DNA of 64,000 nucleotides from JAGDMS01 sp050015455 (GTDB taxonomy: Bacteria > Desulfobacterota > Binatia > HRBIN30), in the NCBI GenBank assembly GCA_050015455.1, contig JBEKBJ010000010.1, forward strand, positions 7,025 to 71,024. Reading direction: 5' to 3'. The notes under the pieces are model-generated. The model saw only the letters and a list, made by a program, of their open reading frames with translations. It was not told where the DNA came from and made no database searches. Shown here piece after piece: positions 51,866 to 60,408 of the stretch. Every line of letters starts with the position of its first letter. The stretch's first letter is position 1. Both the position numbers and the translations under genes were made by a program.

Positions 51866-53137
51866 ATGCCACGATCATATCGCCTTGCCTGCGACTCATT
51901 GGTAGCTCTTAGCAGCGCCACCGCCGACGGCTCGGTGCTGTTTGCGAAGAACAGTGACCGACCTGCCTTGGAGTGCCAGCCGCTGATGCAGGTGACCCGA
52001 CAATCACACCCGCCGGGCACACGGATGAGATGCACTCACATCGAGATTCCCCAGGCGCCGGAAACGGCGCGGGTCATCGGCTCGCGGCCATTCTGGTGTT
52101 GGGGCTTCGAGCACGGCCTGAACGAACACGGCGTCGCCATCGGCAACCACACCGTCTTCACCAGGGACCCGCTCTGCGGGCACGGCCTCATCGGCATGGA
52201 TCTGGTGCGCCTCGGCCTCGAGCGTGGACGGAGCGCGGCACAGGCGGTGGAAGTCATGACCGCCCTGATCGAGGAGTACGGACAAGGCGGCTCTGGGTAT
52301 CACGACAAAGATTGGCCCTACCACAACTCGTTTCTGGTCGCCGACCGCGGCGCCGCCTTCGTGCTGGAAGCTTCCGACCAGCGCTGGGCCTTGCGCCGGG
52401 TCTGGGGGGTTGCCAGCCTTTCGAACCACCTGACCATCGGCAGCGATTGGGATGCTTTGTCGGACGGCGCTATCGAGCACGCGGTGGCGGAGGGCTGGTG
52501 GAATGAGGATAGGGACGGGCGCTTCGATTTTGCCGACGCTTACCGCGACACCACCGTCGTACCGGAAGTGATATCCAGCGGCCGACACCAGCGAACCTGC
52601 ACGCTGCTCGAACACGCGCACGGAATGGTGAGCATGCATCTGCTGAAAGGTGCCCTGCGCGACCATTACGGCCGGCCGATGCCGGCGGCGGACTTGACGC
52701 CTGCTGATCCGCGGTATTTCAGCGTGTGCATGCACGCCGAGCCTGTGGGTACGACAACCGCCAGTATGATCGCCCGTATCCCGACCGTGAGCGGCGAGCC
52801 GCCGGTGTACTGGGCCAGCCTCGGCTCTCCGTGTGTCAGCCTGTTCATCCCGCTGTACGTCGATGCTGACATTCCCGCTGTCCTCAGTCACGGTGGCGAA
52901 CGGCCGGACGATTCCCCCTGGTGGCTGTTCAGGAGGTTGCTCACACAGGTCGAGGCGGACTGGTTGCGGCGTGCTCCGCGCGTGCGTGCCGCGCTCGATG
53001 GGGTTGAGGCGGAAATTGCCGAGTGCATGCGTGTCACCGAAATCACTTCGAAGGATGCGGCGGCGCGCGCCGCATTCATGCAGCGCGTTGTCAGCGAGCT
53101 TTTGGAGCGCGTGCGGCACCTGGACCCATCCTCGTGA
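51866..53137 (+). CDS. Secernin/C69-type peptidase family protein
   Basis: The 423-residue N-terminal nucleophile-type protein has its likely nucleophile Cys9 in RLACDSLVALSSATADGSVL. FAKNSDRPALECQPL follows, the family signature (G-x-x-xFAKNSDRP). GHGLIGMDLVRLGLERGRSA and WPYHNSFLVADRGAAFVLEA also fit secernins and C69 dipeptidases. Maturation would remove eight residues to expose the Cys. ATG 51866 is chosen for this reason; a longer upstream frame reads non-coding. It is followed 42 bp later by the carboxylase gene. Confidence 0.85.
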   Translation: MPRSYRLACDSLVALSSATADGSVLFAKNSDRPALECQPLMQVTRQSHPPGTRMRCTHIEIPQAPETARVIGSRPFWCWGFEHGLNEHGVAIGNHTVFTRDPLCGHGLIGMDLVRLGLERGRSAAQAVEVMTALIEEYGQGGSGYHDKDWPYHNSFLVADRGAAFVLEASDQRWALRRVWGVASLSNHLTIGSDWDALSDGAIEHAVAEGWWNEDRDGRFDFADAYRDTTVVPEVISSGRHQRTCTLLEHAHGMVSMHLLKGALRDHYGRPMPAADLTPADPRYFSVCMHAEPVGTTTASMIARIPTVSGEPPVYWASLGSPCVSLFIPLYVDADIPAVLSHGGERPDDSPWWLFRRLLTQVEADWLRRAPRVRAALDGVEAEIAECMRVTEITSKDAAARAAFMQRVVSELLERVRHLDPSS

Positions 53138-53179
53138 AATCGTTTCTCTCAAAGGTCATCCGGTAGGAAAGCAACTTCC

Positions 53180-56100
53180 ATGGAGAAACTTCTGGTCGCC
53201 AATCGAGGTGAAATCGCCGTGCGCATCATGCGTTCGGCGGCGGAGCTGGGCGTACGCTCGGTAGCAGTGTTTTCGGAGGACGATGCGCGCTCGCTGCACG
53301 TACGTCGGGCCGACGAGGCCCAGCCGCTCCGCGGCGTCGGTGTTACCCCGTACCTAGACGTCGAGCAAATCCTGGCTGCGGCCAAGGCGTGCGGCTGTGA
53401 CGCCATTCACCCAGGCTACGGGTTTTTGAGCGAGAGCGCCGACTTTGCTCGTCGGGTGGCTGCAGGGAGGATCGTGTTCGTCGGGCCACGCGCGGAAACG
53501 CTCGATATCTTCGGCGACAAGCTGCAGGCGCGGGCATTGGGCCAGCGCTGCGGCGTCCCTGTGCTGCAGGGCTCATCGGGCTCGGTCACCCTCGAGCAGG
53601 CCAAGGATTTTCTCGCGTCGGTGGGCGATGGCGGCGCGATGATGATCAAGGCGGTGGCAGGTGGCGGGGGCCGTGGCATGCGGATGGTGCGCCGCCTCGA
53701 GGAGATCGCCAACGCGTATGCGCGCTGCCAATCGGAGGCGCTCAAGGCTTTCGGGAGCGGCGATGTGTACGTCGAGCAGGTCTTGCCGCGCGCCCGACAC
53801 ATCGAGGTGCAAATCGTCGGTGACGGCTCCGCCGTGACGCATCTCGGGGAGCGAGAGTGCAGCATTCAACGGCGGCACCAGAAGGTGATCGAGATTGCGC
53901 CCTGCCCGAGCCTGTCACCGGCCCTGCGCGCAGACATCACCGCGGCCGCGCTCCGGATGGCCGAGGCGGTGCAGTACCAGAACGCCGGCACCTTCGAATT
54001 CCTCGTCGATGAGCTGGGCTTCCCCTCCTCACCAATGGGGGCAGGGGGAGGGCAGGGCAGTGAGCCAGGCCTGCCCCCAGCCGAGTCGAGGGAAAGTCCA
54101 TCCTACGCCTTCCTCGAAGTCAACCCCAGATTGCAGGTAGAACACACGGTGACAGAAGAAGTGCTGGGCGTCGACCTCGTCCGCACCCAACTCGAGCTGG
54201 CTGCCGGCCACTCGTTGGCGCAGCTGGGGTTGGACCATGTGTCCACCCCGCGGGGGTTCGCGGTTCAGGTCCGCATCAACACGGAAACCATCGACAGGGA
54301 TGGGAGCGCCCGCCCCGCCAGTGGGGCGGTGACGGTATTCGAGTTGCCATCGGGGCCGGGCGTAAGGGTCGATACTTGTGGTTGCGTCGGCCATCAGATC
54401 AATCCCAACTTTGACCCGCTGCTCGCCAAGCTCATAGGGCACTCGACGTCGCCGCACTTCAGCGACGCCGTTGGGAAGACGTATCGCGCTCTGTGTGAGT
54501 TTAAGCTCGAGGGCGTGCGAACCAACATCCCGTTCCTGCGTAAGCTGCTGCAGCACCCCGACTTCATAGCTAATCGGATCCATACCCGCTTTGTCGACGA
54601 ACACATCGCCGAGCTGGTGACTAGCGACGATGCACCTTCCTCCGACTTCCGCCTTCGTAAGGAGGGAGAACCAAGCTCTGCCTTACCAGGACGGGGGCAA
54701 GGGCGAGATCTTGCCGGCGCCAAGGTCGATCCGACGGATCCGCTCGCCATCCTGCATTACGGGAAGGGCGAGAGAGTCGACAGTCCAGTGCCGGAAGAGG
54801 ACCGGGGGGAGGGCGGTTCGACGCTCCCTTCTCATCGATTCCTGTCTGATCCATCCGGCTTGCAGGACATTGTGGTGCTGGCAGCACCGATGCAGGGCAC
54901 CATCGTCAGCCTCACGGTGTGCGAAGGCGAAGCCGTGCGCGAGGGGCACCCGGTCCTCGTCATGAGCGCGATGAAGATGGAGCATGTCATTGCGGCGCCC
55001 GCCAGTGGTGTGGTACGGCATCTCGCCGTCACCGAGGGTGACACTGTGCCTGAGGGACAGCCGCTGGCCTATATCGAACTGCGCGACCTTCCCGCAGACG
55101 AGGCCTACGAGTCAGGTGCAACCGACCTCGATCACGTCCGTGCCGACCTCGCCGAGGTGCACCGGCGCCACGCCGTCATCTTGGATGACGCACGGCCGGA
55201 CGCCCTGGCGCGACGAAGGAAGACGGCGCAGCGCACGGCGCGCGAGAACATCGCCGACCTGTGCGACCCGGGAACCTTCATGGAGTACGGCGCCCTGGCG
55301 ATCGCGGCCCAGCGGCGGCGACGCTCGGTCGAGGACCTGATCGAGCACACGCCGGCCGACGGCCTGGTTGCCGGGATCGGCCGCGTGAATGGGCAACTAT
55401 TCGACGAGGCCAGAGCGCAGTGCATCGTCATGTCGTACGACTACACCGTGCTGGCCGGCACCCAGGGCCTCCAGAACCACCGCAAGAAGGACCGAATGTT
55501 CGAACTGGCCGAGCGCTTGCGCCTTCCCGTCGTGTTCTTCACCGAGGGTGGTGGTGGCCGTCCGGGTGACACCGATGCCCCCGTGGTAGCAGGCCTCGAC
55601 TGTATGGCCTTTCATCTCTTCGGCAGGCTCAGCGGCCTGGTGCCGCTGGTGGGCATCAACTCCGGACGCTGTTTCGCGGGCAACGCCGCGATACTCGGTT
55701 GCTGTGATGTGGTCATCGCTACGGCGAACTCCAACATCGGCATGGGAGGTCCGGCGATGATCGAAGGCGGCGGGCTGGGCGTCTTCCATCCGGAAGAGGT
55801 CGGTCCGATGTCGGTGCAGGTACGCAACGGTGTTGTCGACATCGCGGCCGCAGATGACGCTGAGGCTGTGCGCGTCGCCAAGCGGTACCTGTCATACTTT
55901 CAGGGGCCGATCGCTCACTGGGAGTGCGCGGACCAGCGGCTGCTGCGGGCGATCGTTCCGGAGAACCGATTGCGCGTCTACGAAGTCCGGCAGGTGATCG
56001 AAACGCTGGCGGACACCGGTTCGGTGCTGGAGCTGCGCCGGCACTTTGGAACCGGGATGGTCACGGCGCTCATCAGGATTGAGGGCCGTCCGCTCGGCGT

Positions 56101-56692
56101 AATCGCCAACAACCCTAAGCATCTGGCCGGCGCGATCGACAGCCCAGGCGCGGACAAGGCCGCACGCTTCATGCAGTTGTGTGATGCCTTCGACATCCCG
56201 ATCCTGTTCCTGTGCGACACGCCTGGGATCATGGTCGGTCCGGAGGTCGAGAAGACGGCGCTGGTGCGGCACAGTTGCCGGATGTTCGTCGTGGGGTCCA
56301 ATCTCAGCGTTCCGTTCTTCACCATCGTGCTGCGCAAGGCGTACGGACTCGGGGCGCAAACCATGGCTGGCGGCAGCCACAAGGCGCCGCTGTTCACGGT
56401 GAGCTGGCCGACTGGGGAATTCGGCGGCATGGGCTTGGAAGGGGCGGTGAAACTCGGCTTTCGCAAGGAGCTGGCGTCCGTCGAGGATCCCGTGGAGCGC
56501 AAGAAGTTATTCGAGTACATGGTGGGCAAAGCCTACGAGTACGGCGAAGCCCTGAACGTCGCCAGCTACTTCGAAATTGACGACGTCATTGACCCGGCCG
56601 AGTCGCGGCAGCGGATCATGAACGCGTGGCGCTCGTGCCCGCCGCCCACCCCACGAACCCACAAGAAGCGGCCGTGTGTGGATACATGGTGA
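53180..56692 (+). CDS. Single-chain acyl-CoA carboxylase (BC-BCCP-CT), long-chain acyl-CoA carboxylase-like
   Basis: The 1170-residue protein fuses all carboxylase parts. Biotin carboxylase (about 1-480): LLVANRGEIAVRIMRSAAEL, HPGYGFLSESADFA, AVAGGGGRGMRMV, FLEVNPRLQVEHTVTEE. Biotin carrier (about 565-640): VLVMSAMKMEHVI with biotinyl Lys about 599. Carboxyltransferase (about 690-1155): ARENIADLCDPGTFMEYGAL, GRPGDTDAPVVAGLDCMAFH, LCDTPGIMVGPEVEKTALVR, GGMGLEGAVKLGFRKEL. The order matches single-chain long-chain acyl-CoA carboxylases. Two low-complexity insertions (about 281-308 and 485-555) are encoded by dispersed repeats and make it longer than expected. Confidence 0.88.
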   Translation: MEKLLVANRGEIAVRIMRSAAELGVRSVAVFSEDDARSLHVRRADEAQPLRGVGVTPYLDVEQILAAAKACGCDAIHPGYGFLSESADFARRVAAGRIVFVGPRAETLDIFGDKLQARALGQRCGVPVLQGSSGSVTLEQAKDFLASVGDGGAMMIKAVAGGGGRGMRMVRRLEEIANAYARCQSEALKAFGSGDVYVEQVLPRARHIEVQIVGDGSAVTHLGERECSIQRRHQKVIEIAPCPSLSPALRADITAAALRMAEAVQYQNAGTFEFLVDELGFPSSPMGAGGGQGSEPGLPPAESRESPSYAFLEVNPRLQVEHTVTEEVLGVDLVRTQLELAAGHSLAQLGLDHVSTPRGFAVQVRINTETIDRDGSARPASGAVTVFELPSGPGVRVDTCGCVGHQINPNFDPLLAKLIGHSTSPHFSDAVGKTYRALCEFKLEGVRTNIPFLRKLLQHPDFIANRIHTRFVDEHIAELVTSDDAPSSDFRLRKEGEPSSALPGRGQGRDLAGAKVDPTDPLAILHYGKGERVDSPVPEEDRGEGGSTLPSHRFLSDPSGLQDIVVLAAPMQGTIVSLTVCEGEAVREGHPVLVMSAMKMEHVIAAPASGVVRHLAVTEGDTVPEGQPLAYIELRDLPADEAYESGATDLDHVRADLAEVHRRHAVILDDARPDALARRRKTAQRTARENIADLCDPGTFMEYGALAIAAQRRRRSVEDLIEHTPADGLVAGIGRVNGQLFDEARAQCIVMSYDYTVLAGTQGLQNHRKKDRMFELAERLRLPVVFFTEGGGGRPGDTDAPVVAGLDCMAFHLFGRLSGLVPLVGINSGRCFAGNAAILGCCDVVIATANSNIGMGGPAMIEGGGLGVFHPEEVGPMSVQVRNGVVDIAAADDAEAVRVAKRYLSYFQGPIAHWECADQRLLRAIVPENRLRVYEVRQVIETLADTGSVLELRRHFGTGMVTALIRIEGRPLGVIANNPKHLAGAIDSPGADKAARFMQLCDAFDIPILFLCDTPGIMVGPEVEKTALVRHSCRMFVVGSNLSVPFFTIVLRKAYGLGAQTMAGGSHKAPLFTVSWPTGEFGGMGLEGAVKLGFRKELASVEDPVERKKLFEYMVGKAYEYGEALNVASYFEIDDVIDPAESRQRIMNAWRSCPPPTPRTHKKRPCVDTW
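54020..54102 (+). repeat. Palindromic element inserted in frame in the biotin carboxylase domain
   Basis: TGGGGGCAGG (54036-54045) pairs with CCTGCCCCCA (54070-54079). The stretch encodes SSPMGAGGGQGSEPGLPPAE, which interrupts the conserved EFLVDELG-YAFLEVNPRLQVEH region. Frame and flanking residues are preserved. It is related in composition to the dispersed GC-rich element. Confidence 0.7.
54630..54850 (+). repeat. Compound repeat insertion in the linker before the biotin carrier domain
   Basis: This in-frame stretch encodes SDFRLRKEGEPSSALPGRGQ and further low-complexity sequence to LPSHRFLSDPS. It contains CTCCGACTTCCGCCTTCGTA with AGGAGGGAG, and GGAAGAGGACCGGGGGGAGG: words like those of the intergenic elements. 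It lies between the carboxylase and carrier domains, where extra length can be tolerated. Confidence 0.55.
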
Positions 56693-56915
56693 GGAGGATA
56701 GGGTGTTAGGGTGCCAGCGCGCATCATTCATGAATATCGTCGGGCCACTGGATGGGATCCTCCCGGGCCAACGGCGCTCGACCCTCCGAAATCGCGGGGC
56801 ATTGTTGAACATTTGCCCGCTGGTCACCTGGCGTGATAGGCTGCAGCCTGTTGCAGGGGGGGCGATTTTGACAGGTCAGCTAAGTATATAGTTCGGCAAG
56901 CGTTGACGTGACGGC

Positions 56916-57665
56916 ATGAGAAGGTGGTTTCTCCTATTGTCAATTGCCGCATGGCTTGTCGCGATTATCGCGCCGGCCGATGTTCCAACCATCACCGAGT
57001 TTCCTGTTCCTACAGCTGGCAGCCAACCGTACAGCATCGCCTTGGGTCCGGACGGTAATCTCTGGTTCACTGAGGCTGCTGCCGGGAAGGTCGCGAAGCT
57101 GACGCCGACCGGCAGCTTTACCGAATTTTCCATCCCTACTGCTAGCGGCGAGGCGCCCACAATGTGGCGTTCCCCGCAGGGCATCATTGCAGGGCCGGAC
57201 GGCAACCTCTGGTTCACCGAGCGTATCTGCAACAAGATCTGGAAGGTGACACCGGCAGGCAGTTTCGCCGGCTTTTCCATACCCACCGCGAACAGCCAGC
57301 CGCTTGCCATCACCGCCGGACGCGATGGCCGCCTCTGGTTCACAGAGGTTGAGAGCATGCAGATCGGGACAGTGACGCTGGCCGGCAGCTTTACCGAGTT
57401 TCCGATCCCGACACGTGGGCAGCCGATGATGATTACGGCGGGCCCCGACGGCAATCTCTGGTTCACAGAATTCTTCAGGGCAGCAGAGAAGATCGGGAAG
57501 CTGACGTCGACCGGCAGCTTCACCGAGTTTTCCATCCCGACTGGCAACAGCGTTGCCCACGGTATCACCACGGGCCCCGATGGCACCGTTTGGTTCACTG
57601 AGGCTGGCGCCGGCAAGATCGGGCGAGTCAACCTGTCGTCCGTTGCTCGGCGTGGCTCGCAATGA
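56916..57665 (+). CDS. Secreted Vgb-like (virginiamycin B lyase-type) beta-propeller
   Basis: The 249-residue product has a signal peptide (RRWFLLLSIAAWLVAIIAPA). At least five repeats have the form IxAGPDGNLWFTE ... KIGKLTPTGSFTEFSIPT. The repeats make a propeller of the Vgb/NHL kind. True Vgb enzymes open streptogramin B rings, but most proteins with this repeat are not proven lyases, and five blades is short of the usual seven. Activity is therefore uncertain. The repeats are close to each other in sequence, suggesting recent expansion. Confidence 0.8.
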   Translation: MRRWFLLLSIAAWLVAIIAPADVPTITEFPVPTAGSQPYSIALGPDGNLWFTEAAAGKVAKLTPTGSFTEFSIPTASGEAPTMWRSPQGIIAGPDGNLWFTERICNKIWKVTPAGSFAGFSIPTANSQPLAITAGRDGRLWFTEVESMQIGTVTLAGSFTEFPIPTRGQPMMITAGPDGNLWFTEFFRAAEKIGKLTSTGSFTEFSIPTGNSVAHGITTGPDGTVWFTEAGAGKIGRVNLSSVARRGSQ

Positions 57666-57938
57666 CCTCGCGGCCCGGGGCGGTTGAATGCGGAACTGCG
57701 GCCGGAGTGCCGACACCTGCCAATTCAGGGGCGGCGCCGAGTCCATCAACCGGGCGCTGGGACTCCTGATCGATACCTCCGAGGCAGCAGCGATGCGATC
57801 ACATCGTGGCGTCGTGCGCCGAACAAGCGGCTCAAGCGGACTGCTTGAAAAACGTAGCCGCTTAGCCCAAGCCGTTTCGGCTGCGGCGGAGCGGCGGCGG
57901 TTGACGGCAGGGCGGAGACAGGCGTACGCTCTTGACCA

Positions 57939-58166
57939 ATGGACTATCGTGCTTTGATCACGATCGAGCCGGGGAAACGCGGCGGGAAGCCGTGTATTCG
58001 CGGACTGCGGATCACGGTGTACGACGTTCTTGAGTATCTCGCTTCAGGCATGTGCGAGGATGAGATTCTAAGCGACTTTCCGGATCTCACCCGCGAGGAT
58101 ATCCGCGCCTGTCTGGCATTTGCGGCGGATCGAGAGCGACGACTCCTTGAAGTTCCGTCAACGTGA
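57939..58166 (+). CDS. DUF433 antitoxin-type protein
   Basis: The 75-residue protein contains ITIEPGKRGGKPCIRGLRIT, VYDVLEYLASGMCEDEILSD and FPDLTREDIRACLAFAADRE, the DUF433 signature. DUF433 proteins have a helix-turn-helix-like fold and are usual partners of PIN-like DUF5615 toxins. Its stop overlaps the next gene's GTG start by four bases (GTGA). ATG start. Confidence 0.9.
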   Translation: MDYRALITIEPGKRGGKPCIRGLRITVYDVLEYLASGMCEDEILSDFPDLTREDIRACLAFAADRERRLLEVPST

Positions 58167-58495
58167 ACCTGCTCTTCGACCAGAACCTGTCGCACCGGCT
58201 CGTGCGTTCCCTGGCAGATATATTCCCGAACAGTGAGCACGTTCGCGATGTCGGGCTTGGCCGCACGGACGACGATGCCGTCTGGCAGTACGCGGCGGCG
58301 CAGAGCTTCATGATCGTATCCAAGGATTCGGACTTTCATCAGCTTAGCTTTGTGCGCGGCCAGCCGCCGAAGGTGGTCTGGATACGGTGGGGCAACTGTT
58401 CCACAGGCGAGATTGAATCGTTGCTCCGGCAGCATGAGGTCGATCTGCGCGCCTTCGAGCGTGACCCCGATGCCTCTTTCCTGGTGTTGTCGTGA
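58163..58495 (+). CDS. DUF5615 PIN-like toxin
   Basis: The 110-residue protein starts MNLLFDQNLSHRLVRSLADI. FPNSEHVRDVGLGRTDDDAV and FMIVSKDSDFHQLSFVRG supply the acidic residues of a PIN-like nuclease (Asp6, Asp38-type, Asp55-57). It is likely an RNase held in check by the DUF433 protein. GTG start overlapping the antitoxin gene. It opens the accessory island. Confidence 0.88.
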   Translation: MNLLFDQNLSHRLVRSLADIFPNSEHVRDVGLGRTDDDAVWQYAAAQSFMIVSKDSDFHQLSFVRGQPPKVVWIRWGNCSTGEIESLLRQHEVDLRAFERDPDASFLVLS

Positions 58496-58598
58496 CCACA
58501 TCTGGCCGAACCCGCCGCTCCAGGCGACGGTAGAAAACACGCCGCACCTGAGCGGCACGGCGTCGGGCGGCATGATGTAATAGTGAGCCCCAGTCTCC

Positions 58599-58901
58599 CC
58601 GTTTTCATTTCCCGGCGCACGTGCAAAGGTGCCGGAAGATGAGCCCTTTCACGGAAAACCGACTCATCGTGATCACCGGCGCGTCGGGTTTCATCGGCTT
58701 TCACCTCACGCACACGATCCTCGCCTCATACCCAACCGTTCGCGTCCGTCTGCTCTCCCGGCCGTCGTCAGACCTGACGGCATTCGTGGGGCGGCCCAAC
58801 GTCGAAGATGTCAGGATCAGCCGGTGGGACGATACCGACCGGCTGCGGGACGCCTTTCGTCAAGTCGATTATGCTTTCAACACTGCCGGGGCGGTGGTCG
58901 A
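58599..58901 (+). repeat. Direct repeat, copy 1 (SDR gene leader and N-terminal part)
   Basis: This 303-bp stretch matches 62466-62768 without gaps at an offset of 3867 bp, with scattered substitutions. It includes a non-coding leader (CCGTTTTCATTTCCCGGCGC) and the first 88 codons of the SDR gene. Confidence 0.85.
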
Positions 58902-59559
58902 CTGGGGGAAGTGGGAGGATTTCGAGGACGCCAACATCACGATGGCAAAACGGTTGGTGGAGGCGGCCGTTGCCGAATACCAGCGCCCCGATTCCAGGAT
59001 GAAACGCTTCCTGCATATTTCTACCGCCGATGTGTACGGATATCCGGGAAACAGTCCGTCTGAGGACGTGCCGCCACGAGACATCGGCCTTCCGTACATT
59101 GCGACCAAGATTGCGGGAGAGGCAGCGGTGTTGGCGGCGAAGGGACAGTTGCCGGTCACCGTTGTTCGACCGACAAACGTGTATGGGCCGCGGAGCAAAG
59201 ACTTCGTCCTGGAGATCGCCACGTTGCTGAAGTCCCGCATGATGCTCTTGGTCAACGGGGAGGTGGACGCCGGGCTGATTCATATTGACGACTTGGCAGA
59301 CGGCCTGATCAAGGCCGCCACCTCACCGAACGCTGTTGGGCAGGTGTACAATATGTGTGGTGAGGACCACGTCACGTGGCGGCGTTACCTCAACCGCCTG
59401 GCGGAAGGGCTGGGTTACCCGCGTCCGTTCTTGTCGTTGCCGTTCGGGGTGCTGTTCGCGTTCGGGTGCATGCCTTCTAACCCGCGGCTAGAGCGGACCA
59501 CTGAAGAGCGCGGCCGCTCAGCCGCGCGACGCGCAGGAAACCGGAAGATGAGGTCGTGA
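58639..59559 (+). pseudogene. NAD-dependent epimerase/dehydratase (3beta-HSD-like SDR), C-terminus lost
   Basis: The N-terminal 278 residues are intact: LIVITGASGFIGFHLTHTIL (NAD loop), FNTAGAVVDWGKWEDFEDAN, and the catalytic YxxxK in DIGLPYIATKIAGEAAVLAA. Near 59473 the family sequence stops and is replaced by SNPRLERTTEERGRSAARRA. The missing last 60 or so residues would include the KAKRELGF-type C-terminus, which is present in the second broken copy at 62506-62879. It ends with a four-base overlap with the next gene's start. It may still be translated but is probably not functional. Confidence 0.75.
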
Positions 59560-60113
59560 TCGACAAAGCTCGTCTACATCAGCTCTTGATCGAGAAGCTC
59601 TATTCTTCGCCTGTTTTGAACAACTCCCATCGCGGTGATTTTGTCGAGATGATGGTGCTCAGTGCGCTCGGCCCCGAATGGCGGCATGTCGGGCTTGGCT
59701 GGAATCTATGGGATATTCAACACGGAACCGGCGCGGAACGCATCAGAATTCAGGTGAAACAATGTGCTGCTCCTCAGCTTTGGGGCAAGACGAAACGCAT
59801 GACTTTCCAGTTCCCTTGGAGCGAGCGTGCGCCCGATTATATCCGGCGCGACTTCCCAAACGAAGCGATCGAGAAGGGAGGGTGGTTCTGCGAGCTGTTC
59901 GTGGTCGGCGTTCACCTGATCGAGGATAAGGCGGTGTGCGATCAAACGGATGTGAATCAGTGGCGGTTCATGGTTGTGCCAACAAACGAGCTAAGACCAC
60001 GTCAGAGTTCAATGATGCTGACGAAGGCCATGAGGCGCTGGCCGCTCGTAACGTGGTCTGAGCTGAAATCGGCCGTACATCGAACGCTGGATGCTCTCAA
60101 GCGGGGCTCGTAG
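59556..60113 (+). CDS. Possible PD-(D/E)XK-type nuclease, restriction endonuclease-like, unknown
   Basis: The 185-residue protein contains GDFVEMMVLSALGPEWRHVG, LGWNLWDIQHGTGAERIRIQ and VKQ. The spacing Glu ... Asp-Ile-Gln-x(9)-Ile-Gln-Val-Lys resembles a PD-(D/E)XK core with the Q-x-K variant. The rest has FPWSERAPDYIRRDF and GGWFCELFVVGVHLI. GTG start after AGATGAGG. It lies directly after the break in the SDR gene, so it arrived with the insertion. No methylase is adjacent. Assignment is from motif only. Confidence 0.45.
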   Translation: MIDKARLHQLLIEKLYSSPVLNNSHRGDFVEMMVLSALGPEWRHVGLGWNLWDIQHGTGAERIRIQVKQCAAPQLWGKTKRMTFQFPWSERAPDYIRRDFPNEAIEKGGWFCELFVVGVHLIEDKAVCDQTDVNQWRFMVVPTNELRPRQSSMMLTKAMRRWPLVTWSELKSAVHRTLDALKRGS

Positions 60114-60300
60114 GAGGCAAGAACTGCTCCAGCGGGGCGGGCTTCTAACAAATAGTGGTTTGGAGAGGCCGGGTGACTCCGCCGCTCGCGGCTCAAGCGC
60201 AGGACATTGAGGATGTAGAAGAAGTCCGCGCACGCAGGTAAATGAAGGTCTCGCGGGTGTCACGCGGTGCCCGGACGGCTGAGGTGGTTGGTAGGGGCGG

Positions 60301-60388
60301 ATGGCGCGGTACAAGCCGTACAATCTGATGCAGGACAAGTTCATTGCGCTGAGCTACGCCGATCAGATCGTGCTGGAGGGGCCGTCAG
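60301..60388 (+). mobile_element. N-terminal relic of an IS1182-type transposase
   Basis: The frame MARYKPYNLMQDKFIALSYA, then DQIVLEG, matches the start of IS1182-type transposases (ARYKPYxxxQxxFIxxSxxxQI). It breaks off after about 30 codons, next to the end of the histidine kinase gene. The remainder of the element and its ends are not found. Confidence 0.55.
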
Positions 60389-60408
60389 CGCCGCCGGATC
60401 GCCGCTGC

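Noticed and set aside
57688..57957. An open frame between the Vgb-like protein and the DUF433 gene
   Set aside because: Arg/Ser/Ala-rich, no ribosome site, no recognisable pattern and it runs into the DUF433 gene.
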